Source: Auanema rhodensis (taxonomy: Eukaryota; Nematoda; Chromadorea; Rhabditida; Rhabditidae). From it: a stretch of 64,000 bases of DNA. The stretch is from the NCBI GenBank assembly GCA_964057225.1, contig OZ059897.1, positions 19,344,001-19,408,000 of the forward strand, written 5' to 3'. A program made the translations under genes and the position numbers. Below, piece by piece: positions 1 through 9,826 of the stretch. The notes below the pieces were generated by a model, which had not been told where the DNA came from, ran no database searches, and saw nothing but the letters and a program-made list of their open reading frames with translations. Positions within the stretch are counted from its first letter, which is position 1; every line of letters begins with the position of its first letter.

Positions 1-701
1 ATATAAGTGTAAACTTATATCAGTTGATATCTCGGTGCATTTTTAAGCTAGCGCAAATCTGATAACACAGATCGACGCAGCTTAAAAATCCGCATCGAAT
101 GCACTATACTACATTGAGAAACGCTTAATACAAAAATTAGTTATGATCGTTCGAAAAATGATGCATTAGTGTATGTTGAGTTTCCATGTACACTCAACAT
201 TGCTTCCAAAAACATTTTGACAAAAATTTTTTCGAAAAATTTCAAAATAATTTAGCAAAAAGTAGATGTTTTTAGATTCCTTTTTTCAAGGCAAAGACGA
301 TGGACAATGTTATTCAACGAAAAAATTAATTCTTCAGGGTGAAAATCGAGGATATAAGTGTGAACTTATAACAGTTGATATCTCGGTACATTTTTAAGCT
401 AGCGCAAATCTGATAACACAGATCGACGCAGCTTAAAAATCCGCATCGAATGCACTATACTACATTGAGAAACGCTTAATACAAAAATTAGTTATGATCG
501 TTTGAAAAATGATGCATTAGTGTATGTTGAGTTTCCATGTACACTCAACATTGCTTCCAAAAACATTTTGACAAAAATTTTTTCGAAAAATTTCAAAATA
601 ATTTAGCAAAAAGTAGATGTTTTTAGATTCCTTTTTCCAAGGCAAAGACGATGGACAATGTTATTTAACGAAAAAATTAATTCTTCAGGGTGAAAATCGA
701 G

Positions 702-723
702 GATATAAGTGTAAACTTATATC
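702..723. repeat. Dyad 1: 9-bp inverted repeat with 4-nt loop at the monomer start
   Basis: The arms gatataagt (m351 of the previous copy to m8) and acttatatc (m13-21) are perfect reverse complements around gtaa. It recurs in every copy. Type B copies (a11 to g, t20 to a) lose the a1-t20 pair, and type C copies (a6 to t) lose the a6-t15 pair. Type D and E copies change only the loop to gtga. The arms are therefore not strictly preserved, and I see no compensating partner change. Confidence 0.85.
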
Positions 724-733
724 AGTTGATATC

Positions 734-800
734 TCGGTGCATTTTTAAGCTAGCGCAAATCTGATAACACAGATCGACGCAGCTTAAAAATCCGCATCGA
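734..800. repeat. Dyad 2: long imperfect hairpin spanning m32-98
   Basis: The core arms atttttaagct (m39-49) and agcttaaaaat (m79-89) are perfect 11-bp reverse complements. Inside them gcg (m51-53) pairs with cgc (m76-78) and atctg (m57-61) with cagat (m68-72), leaving a 6-nt loop, ataaca. Outside, tcg-g-tgc (m32-38) pairs with gca-t-cga (m92-98) with one G/T mismatch and a 2-nt bulge. About 25 pairs can form over 67 bases. Variants that break pairs occur (m33, 37, 43, 45, 61, 70, 85, 96, 97), and none that I saw is matched by a compensating change. A structure is possible, but there is no sign that RNA pairing is under selection. Confidence 0.8.
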
Positions 801-861
801 ATGCACTATACTACATTGAGAAACGCTTAATACAAAAATTAGTTATGATCGTTTGAAAAAT

Positions 862-922
862 GATGCATTAGTGTATGTTGAGTTTCCATGTACACTCAAC
901 ATTGCTTCCAAAAACATTTTGA
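862..922. other. Invariant core of the monomer (m160-220)
   Basis: Reading all copies by eye, about 60 monomer positions vary somewhere in the window, yet only one of them (m175, a single copy, at 14915) falls within these 61 bases. Flanking variable sites are m159 (t to a at 42600 and 44706) and m221 (c to g at 52841). The block contains the end of an NsiI site, dyad 3 and a ttgcttccaaaaaca segment. Low variation could mean constraint, such as a bound protein, or could be chance in a young, homogenised array. The boundaries were chosen after looking at the data. Confidence 0.6.
875..902. repeat. Dyad 3: 9-bp inverted repeat with 10-nt loop, in the conserved core
   Basis: The arms atgttgagt (m173-181) and actcaacat (m192-200) are perfect reverse complements around ttccatgtac. 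It is present in every copy, and the only change I found in either arm is the g-to-a at 14915 in the monomer at 14741. It lies in the least variable part of the monomer (m160-220). A dyad of this size and constancy could be the binding site of a dimeric protein; that function is an inference. Confidence 0.85.
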
Positions 923-950
923 CAAAAATTTTTTCGAAAAATTTCAAAAT
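916..950. repeat. Dyad 4: AT-rich near-palindrome (m214-248)
   Basis: Outer arms attttga (m214-220) and tcaaaat (m242-248) enclose an almost perfect palindrome, aaa-tttttt-cg-aaaaa-ttt (m224-242), centred on ttcgaa, with one extra T spoiling exact symmetry. Adjacent A and T runs make this the stiffest and most easily melted part of the monomer. Five copies carry the linked swap a226 to t and t227 to a (monomers at 2107, 8774, 9827, 14390 and 18953). One copy loses the central CG (50397). Confidence 0.7.
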
Positions 951-2106
951 AATTTAGCAAAAAGTAGATGTTTTTAGATTCCTTTTTTCAAGGCAAAGAC
1001 GATGGACAATGTTATTTAACGAAAAAATTAATTCTTCAGGGTGAAAATCGAGGATATATGTGTAAACTTATATCAGTTGATATCTCGGTGCATTTTTAAG
1101 CTAGCGCAAATCTGATAACACAGATCGACGCAGCTTAAAAATCCGCATCGAATGCACTATACTACATTGAGAAACGCTCAATACAAAAATTAGTTATGAT
1201 CGTTTGAAAAATGATGCATTAGTGTATGTTGAGTTTCCATGTACACTCAACATTGCTTCCAAAAACATTTTGACAAAAATTTTTTCGAAAAATTTCAAAA
1301 TAATTTAGCAAAAAGTAGATGTTTTTAGATTCCTTTTTTCAAGGCAAAGACGATGGACAATGTTATTTAACGAAAAAATTAATTCTTCAGGGTGAAAATC
1401 GAGGATATAAGTGTAAACTTATATCAGTTGATATCTCGGTGCATTTTTAAGCTAGCGCAAATCTGATAACACAGATCGACGCAGCTTAAAAATCCGCATC
1501 GAATGCACTATACTACATTGAGAAACGCTTAATACAAAAATTAGTTATGATCGTTTGAAAAATGATGCATTAGTGTATGTTGAGTTTCCATGTACACTCA
1601 ACATTGCTTCCAAAAACATTTTGACAAAAATTTTTTCGAAAAATTTCAAAATAATTTAGCAAAAAGTAGATGTTTTTAGATTCCTTATTTCAAGGCAAAG
1701 ACGATGGACAATGTTATTTAACGAAAAAATTAATTCTTCAGGGTGAAAATCGAGGATATATGTGTAAACTTATATCAGTTGATATCTCGGTGCATTTTTA
1801 AGCTAGCGCAAATCTGATAACACAGATCGACGCAGCTTAAAAATCCGCATCGAATGCACTATACTACATTGAGAAACGCTTAATACAAAAATTAGTTATG
1901 ATCGTTTGAAAAATGATGCATTAGTGTATGTTGAGTTTCCATGTACACTCAACATTGCTTCCAAAAACATTTTGACAAAAATTTTTTCGAAAAATTTCAA
2001 AATAATTTAGCAAAAAGTAGATGTTTTTAGATTCCTTTTTTCAAGGCAAAGACGATGGACAATGTTATTTAACGAAAAAATTAATTCTTCAGGGTGAAAA
2101 TCGAGG

Positions 2107-4563
2107 ATATAAGTGTAAACTTATATCAGTTGATATCTCGGTGCATTTTTAAGCTAGCGCAAATCTGATAACACAGATCGACGCAGCTTAAAAATCCGCA
2201 TCGAATGCACTATACTACATTGAGAAACGCTTAATACAAAAATTAGTTATGATCGTTTGAAAAATGATGCATTAGTGTATGTTGAGTTTCCATGTACACT
2301 CAACATTGCTTCCAAAAACATTTTGACAAAATATTTTTCGAAAAATTTCAAAATAATTTAGCAAAAAGTAGATGTTTTTAGATTCCTTTTTTCAAGGCAA
2401 AGACGATGGACAATGTTATTCAACGAAAAAATTAATTCTTCAGGGTGAAAATCGAGGATATAAGTGTGAACTTATATCAGTTGATATCTCGGTGCATTTT
2501 TAAGCTAGCGCAAATCTGATAACACAGATCGACGCAGCTTAAAAATCCGCATCGAATGCACTATACTACATTTAGAAACGCTCAATACAAAAATTAGTTA
2601 TGATCGTTTGAAAAATGATGCATTAGTGTATGTTGAGTTTCCATGTACACTCAACATTGCTTCCAAAAACATTTTGACAAAAATTTTTTCGAAAAATTTC
2701 AAAATAATTTAGCAAAAAGTAGATGTTTTTAGATTCCTTTTTTCAAGGCAAAGACGATGGACAATGTTATTTAACGAAAAAATTAATTCTTCAGGGTGAA
2801 AATCGAGGATATAAGTGTAAACTTATATCAGTTGATATCTCGGTGCATTTTTAAGCTAGCGCAAATCTGATAACACAGATCGACGCAGCTTAAAAATCCG
2901 CATCGAATGCACTATACTACATTGAGAAACGCTTAATACAAAAATTAGTTATGATCGTTTGAAAAATGATGCATTAGTGTATGTTGAGTTTCCATGTACA
3001 CTCAACATTGCTTCCAAAAACATTTTGACAAAAATTTTTTCGAAAAATTTCAAAATAATTTAGCAAAAAGTAGATGTTTTTAGATTTCTTTTTTCAAGGC
3101 AAAGACGATGGACAATGTTATTCAACGAAAAAATTAATTCTTCATGGTGAAAATCGAGGATATAAGTGTGAACTTATATCAGTTGATATCTCGGTGCATT
3201 TTTAAGCTAGCGCAAATCTGATAACACAGATCGACGCAGCTTAAAAATCCGCATCGAATGCACTATACTACATTGAGAAACGCTTAATACAAAAATTAGT
3301 TATGATCGTTTGAAAAATGATGCATTAGTGTATGTTGAGTTTCCATGTACACTCAACATTGCTTCCAAAAACATTTTGACAAAAATTTTTTCGAAAAATT
3401 TCAAAATAATTTAGCAAAAAGTAGATGTTTTTAGATTCCTTTTTTCAAGGCAAAGACGATGGACAATGTTATTCAACGAAAAAATTAATTCTTCAGGGTG
3501 AAAATCGAGGATATAAGTGTGAACTTATAACAGTTGATATCTCGGTACATTTTTAAGCTAGCGCAAATCTGATAACACAGATCGACGCAGCTTAAAAATC
3601 CGCATCGAATGCACTATACTACATTGAGAAACGCTTAATACAAAAATTAGTTATGATCGTTTGAAAAATGATGCATTAGTGTATGTTGAGTTTCCATGTA
3701 CACTCAACATTGCTTCCAAAAACATTTTGACAAAAATTTTTTCGAAAAATTTCAAAATAATTTAGCAAAAAGTAGATGTTTTTAGATTCCTTTTTTCAAG
3801 GCAAAGACGATGGACAATGTTATTTAACGAAAAAATTAATTCTTCAGGGTGAAAATCGAGGATATAAGTGTAAACTTATATCAGTTGATATCTCGGTGCA
3901 TTTTTAAGCTAGCGCAAATCTGATAACACAGATCGACGCAGCTTAAAAATCCGCATCGAATGCACTATACTACATTGAGGAACGCTCAATACAAAAATTA
4001 GTTATGATCGTTTGAAAAATGATGCATTAGTGTATGTTGAGTTTCCATGTACACTCAACATTGCTTCCAAAAACATTTTGACAAAAATTTTTTCGAAAAA
4101 TTTCAAAATAATTTAGCAAAAAGTAGATGTTTTTAGATTCCTTTTTTCAAGGCAAAGACGATGGACAATGTTATTTAACGAAAAAATTAATTCTTCAGGG
4201 TGAAAATCGAGGATATAAGTGTAAACTTATATCAGTTGATATCTCGGTGCATTTTTAAGCTAGCGCAAATCTGATAACACAGATCGACGCAGCTTAAAAA
4301 TCCGCATCGAATGCACTATACTACATTGAGAAACGCTTAATACAAAAATTAGTTATGATCGTTCGAAAAATGATGCATTAGTGTATGTTGAGTTTCCATG
4401 TACACTCAACATTGCTTCCAAAAACATTTTGACAAAAATTTTTTCGAAAAATTTCAAAATAATTTAGCAAAAAGTAGATGTTTTTAGATTCCTTTTTTCA
4501 AGGCAAAGACGATGGACAATGTTATTCAACGAAAAAATTAATTCTTCAGGGTGAAAATCGAGG
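2107..4563 (+). repeat. Seven-monomer block, first copy (partner at 9827-12283)
   Basis: Order of monomers: A with the m226/227 swap; D with g116 to t and t126 to c; A with c279 to t and a catggtg ending; D; B; A with a119 to g and t126 to c; A with t152 to c. The same seven in the same order recur 7720 bp later. By eye the two 2457-bp copies differ at only two sites: m56 of the sixth monomer and m315 of the seventh. Confidence 0.85.
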
Positions 4564-5616
4564 ATATAAGTGTGAACTTATAACAGTTGATATCTCGGTA
4601 CATTTTTAAGCTAGCGCAAATCTGATAACACAGATCGACGCAGCTTAAAAATCCGCATCGAATGCACTATACTACATTGAGAAACGCTTAATACAAAAAT
4701 TAGTTATGATCGTTTGAAAAATGATGCATTAGTGTATGTTGAGTTTCCATGTACACTCAACATTGCTTCCAAAAACATTTTGACAAAAATTTTTTCGAAA
4801 AATTTCAAAATAATTTAGCAAAAAGTAGATGTTTTTAGATTCCTTTTTCCAAGGCAAAGACGATGGACAATGTTATTTAACGAAAAAATTAATTCTTCAG
4901 GGTGAAAATCGAGGATATAAGTGTAAACTTATATCAGTTGATATCTCGGTGCATTTTTAAGCTAGCGCAAATCTGATAACACAGATCGACGCAGCTTAAA
5001 AATCCGCATCGAATGCACTATACTACATTGAGAAACGCTTAATACAAAAATTAGTTATGATCGTTTGAAAAATGATGCATTAGTGTATGTTGAGTTTCCA
5101 TGTACACTCAACATTGCTTCCAAAAACATTTTGACAAAAATTTTTTCGAAAAATTTCAAAATAATTTAGCAAAAAGTAGATGTTTTTAGATTCCTTTTTT
5201 CAAGGCAAAGACGATGGACAATGTTATTTAACGAAAAAATTAATTCTTCAGGGTGAAAATCGAGGATATATGTGTAAACTTATATCAGTTGATATCTCGG
5301 TGCATTTTTAAGCTAGCGCAAATCTGATAACACAGATCGACGCAGCTTAAAAATCCGCATCGAGTGCACTATACTACATTGAGAAACGCTCAATACAAAA
5401 ATTAGTTATGATCGTTTGAAAAATGATGCATTAGTGTATGTTGAGTTTCCATGTACACTCAACATTGCTTCCAAAAACATTTTGACAAAAATTTTTTCGA
5501 AAAATTTCAAAATAATTTAGCAAAAAGTAGATGTTTTTAGATTCCTTTTTTCAAGGCAAAGACGATGGACAATGTTATTTAACGAAAAAATTAATTCTTC
5601 AGGGTGAAAATCGAGG
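4213..5616 (+). repeat. Four-monomer block, copy 2 of 3
   Basis: Repeats the order of 1-1404: A with t152 to c (4364), B with t286 to c, A, C with t126 to c. The C monomer has a private a99 to g at 5364. It is followed directly by another C monomer (5617) instead of the A monomer found after copies 1 and 3, so either one monomer was lost here or the register changed by unequal exchange. Confidence 0.75.
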
Positions 5617-8600
5617 ATATATGTGTAAACTTATATCAGTTGATATCTCGGTGCATTTTTAAGCTAGCGCAAATCTGATAACACAGATCGACGCAGCTTA
5701 AAAATCCGCATCGAATGCACTATACTACATTGAGAAACGCTTAATACAAAAATTAGTTATGATCGTTTGAAAAATGATGCATTAGTGTATGTTGAGTTTC
5801 CATGTACACTCAACATTGCTTCCAAAAACATTTTGACAAAAATTTTTTCGAAAAATTTCAAAATAATTTAGCAAAAAGTAGATGTTTTTAGATTCCTTTT
5901 TTCAAGGCAAAGACGATGGACAATGTTATTTAACGAAAAAATTAATTCTTCAGGGTGAAAATCGAGGATATAAGTGTAAACTTATATCAGTTGATATCTC
6001 GGTGCATTTTTAAGCTAGCGCAAATCTGATAACACAGATCGACGCAGCTTAAAAATCCGCATCGAATGCACTATACTACATTGAGAAACGCTTAATACAA
6101 AAATTAGTTATGATCGTTTGAAAAATGATGCATTAGTGTATGTTGAGTTTCCATGTACACTCAACATTGCTTCCAAAAACATTTTGACAAAAATTTTTTC
6201 GAAAAATTTCAAAATAATTTAGCAAAAAGTAGATGTTTTTAGATTCCTTTTTCCAAGGCAAAGACGATGGACAATGTTATTTAACGAAAAAATTAATTCT
6301 TCAGGGTGAAAATCGAGGATATAAGTGTGAACTTATAACAGTTGATATCTCGGTACATTTTTAAGCTAGCGCAAATCTGATAACACAGATCGACGCAGCT
6401 TAAAAATCCGCATCGAATGCACTATACTACATTGAGAAACGCTTAATACAAAAATTAGTTATGATCGTTTGAAAAATGATGCATTAGTGTATGTTGAGTT
6501 TCCATGTACACTCAACATTGCTTCCAAAAACATTTTGACAAAAATTTTTTCGAAAAATTTCAAAATAATTTAGCAAAAAGTAGATGTTTTTAGATTCCTT
6601 TTTTCAAGGCAAAGACGATGGACAATGTTATTTAACGAAAAAATTAATTCTTCAGGGTGAAAATCGAGGATATATGTGTAAACTTATATCAGTTGATATC
6701 TCGGTGCATTTTTAAGCTAGCGCAAATCTGATAACACAGATCGACGCAGCTTAAAAATCCGCATCGAATGCACTATACTACATTGAGAAACGCTCAATAC
6801 AAAAATTAGTTATGATCGTTTGAAAAATGATGCATTAGTGTATGTTGAGTTTCCATGTACACTCAACATTGCTTCCAAAAACATTTTGACAAAAATTTTT
6901 TCGAAAAATTTCAAAATAATTTAGCAAAAAGTAGATGTTTTTAGATTCCTTTTTTCAAGGCAAAGACGATGGACAATGTTATTTAACGAAAAAATTAATT
7001 CTTCAGGGTGAAAATCGAGGATATAAGTGTAAACTTATATCAGTTGATATCTCGGTGCATTTTTAAGCTAGCGCAAATCTGATAACACAGATCGACGCAG
7101 CTTAAAAATCCGCATCGAATGCACTATACTACATTGAGAAACGCTTAATACAAAAATTAGTTATGATCGTTTGAAAAATGATGCATTAGTGTATGTTGAG
7201 TTTCCATGTACACTCAACATTGCTTCCAAAAACATTTTGACAAAAATTTTTTCGAAAAATTTCAAAATAATTTAGCAAAAAGTAGATGTTTTTAGATTCC
7301 TTTTTTCAAGGCAAAGACGATGGACAATGTTATTTAACGAAAAAATTAATTCTTCAGGGTGAAAATCGAGGATATATGTGTAAACTTATATCAGTTGATA
7401 TCTCGGTGCATTTTTAAGCTAGCGCAAATCTGATAACACAGATCGACGCAGCTTAAAAATCCGCATCGAATGCACTATACTACATTGAGAAACGCTTAAT
7501 ACAAAAATTAGTTATGATCGTTTGAAAAATGATGCATTAGTGTATGTTGAGTTTCCATGTACACTCAACATTGCTTCCAAAAACATTTTGACAAAAATTT
7601 TTTCGAAAAATTTCAAAATAATTTAGCAAAAAGTAGATGTTTTTAGATTCCTTTTTTCAAGGCAAAGACGATGGACAATGTTATTTAACGAAAAAATTAA
7701 TTCTTCAGGGTGAAAATCGAGGATATAAGTGTAAACTTATATCAGTTGATATCTCGGTGCATTTTTAAGCTAGCGCAAATCTGATAACACAGATCGACGC
7801 AGCTTAAAAATCCGCATCGAACACTATACTACATTGAGAAACGCTTAATACAAAAATTAGTTATGATCGTTTGAAAAATGATGCATTAGTGTATGTTGAG
7901 TTTCCATGTACACTCAACATTGCTTCCAAAAACATTTTGACAAAAATTTTTTCGAAAAATTTCAAAATAATTTAGCAAAAAGTAGATGTTTTTAGATTCC
8001 TTTTTTCAAGGCAAAGACGATGGACAATGTTATTCAACGAAAAAATTAATTCTTCAGGGTGAAAATCGAGGATATAAGTGTGAACTTATAACAGTTGATA
8101 TCTCGGTACATTTTTAAGCTAGCGCAAATCTGATAACACAGATCGACGCAGCTTAAAAATCCGCATCGAATGCACTATACTACATTGAGAAACGCTTAAT
8201 ACAAAAATTAGTTATGATCGTTTGAAAAATGATGCATTAGTGTATGTTGAGTTTCCATGTACACTCAACATTGCTTCCAAAAACATTTTGACAAAAATTT
8301 TTTCGAAAAATTTCAAAATAATTTAGCAAAAAGTAGATGTTTTTAGATTCCTTTTTTCAAGGCAAAGACGATGGACAATGTTATTTAACGAAAAAATTAA
8401 TTCTTCAGGGTGAAAATCGAGGATATATGTGTAAACTTATATCAGTTGATATCTCGGTGCATTTTTAAGCTAGCGCAAATCTGATAACACAGATCGACGC
8501 AGCTTAAAAATCCGCATCGAATGCACTATACTACATTGAGAAACGCTCAATACAAAAATTAGTTATGATCGTTTGAAAAATGATGCATTAGTGTATGTTG

Positions 8601-9826
8601 AGTTTCCATGTACACTCAACATTGCTTCCAAAAACATTTTGACAAAAATTTTTTCGAAAAATTTCAAAATAATTTAGCAAAAAGTAGATGTTTTTAGATT
8701 CCTTTTTTCAAGGCAAAGACGATGGACAATGTTATTTAACGAAAAAATTAATTCTTCAGGGTGAAAATCGAGGATATAAGTGTAAACTTATATCAGTTGA
8801 TATCTCGGTGCATTTTTAAGCTAGCGCAAATCTGATAACACAGATCGACGCAGCTTAAAAATCCGCATCGAATGCACTATACTACATTGAGAAACGCTTA
8901 ATACAAAAATTAGTTATGATCGTTTGAAAAATGATGCATTAGTGTATGTTGAGTTTCCATGTACACTCAACATTGCTTCCAAAAACATTTTGACAAAATA
9001 TTTTTCGAAAAATTTCAAAATAATTTAGCAAAAAGTAGATGTTTTTAGATTCCTTTTTTCAAGGCAAAGACGATGGACAATGTTATTCAACGAAAAAATT
9101 AATTCTTCAGGGTGAAAATCGAGGATATAAGTGTGAACTTATATCAGTTGATATCTCGGTGCATTTTTAAGCTAGCGCAAATCTGATAACACAGATCGAC
9201 GCAGCTTAAAAATCCGCATCGAATGCACTATACTACATTGAGAAACGCTTAATACAAAAATTAGTTATGATCGTTTGAAAAATGATGCATTAGTGTATGT
9301 TGAGTTTCCATGTACACTCAACATTGCTTCCAAAAACATTTTGACAAAAATTTTTTCGAAAAATTTCAAAATAATTTAGCAAAAAGTAGATGTTTTTAGA
9401 TTCCTTTTTTCAAGGCAAAGACGATGGACAATGTTATTTAACGAAAAAATTAATTCTTCAGGGTGAAAATCGAGGATATATGTGTAAACTTATATCAGTT
9501 GATATCTCGGTGCATTTTTAAGCTAGCGCAAATCTGATAACACAGATCGACGCAGCTTAAAAATCCGCATCGAATGCACCATACTACATTGAGAAACGCT
9601 CAATACAAAAATTAGTTATGATCGTTTGAAAAATGATGCATTAGTGTATGTTGAGTTTCCATGTACACTCAACATTGCTTCCAAAAACATTTTGACAAAA
9701 ATTTTTTCGAAAAATTTCAAAATAATTTAGCAAAAAGTAGATGTTTTTAGATTCCTTTTTTCAAGGCAAAGACGATGGACAATGTTATTTAACGAAAAAA
9801 TTAATTCTTCAGGGTGAAAATCGAGG

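Larger units (their letters stand above)
703..1053 (+). repeat. Reference 351-bp monomer (type A, commonest)
   Basis: This copy is used as the coordinate reference (monomer position m = position minus 702). It has 52 C and 56 G, so 30.8% G+C. It has gtaaac at m9-14, gtgcat at m35-40, gcttaata at m123-130, agcaaaaag at m254-262 and a T at m315. Most copies in the window match it or differ at a few sites. A/T runs cluster in m208-286, with runs of five or six at m208-212, 222-226, 227-232, 235-239, 257-261, 269-273 and 281-286. Single sites for EcoRV (m26-31), NheI (m47-52), NsiI (m161-166) and BstBI (m231-236) predict a 351-bp ladder. The phase is arbitrary, since both true array ends lie outside the window. 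Confidence 0.95.
1..1404 (+). repeat. Four-monomer block, copy 1 of 3
   Basis: Order: A with t152 to c (152), B with t286 to c, A, then C with t126 to c. The same four-monomer order recurs at 4213-5616 and 15794-17197. The t152-to-c marker lies at 152, 4364, 12084 and 15945; the copy at 12084 is not followed by the B monomer, so it is not a full block. This first copy may extend upstream of the window. Confidence 0.75.

Noticed and set aside
140-165. RNA polymerase III B-box in the t152-to-c copies (gttcgaaaa).
   Set aside because: The gttcga core is created by a single substitution in four copies, lacks the final cc, and has no A-box upstream or proper tRNA fold.
757-825. Possible hammerhead ribozyme: ctgataa at m59-65 and gaaac near m118-122 resemble the CUGAUGA and GAAA cores, and some insect satellites encode hammerheads.
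   Set aside because: The position matching the catalytic G of CUGAUGA is A, the ctg lies inside the inner stem of dyad 2, and no correctly placed stems I, II and III can be drawn. No better match was seen on the other strand.
932-948. CENP-B box-like sequence, ttcg followed by four A and an A at m231-239.
   Set aside because: The ttcgnnnna half matches, but the required cggg half is replaced by t and a rich sequence. A partial match in AT-rich DNA is not evidence.
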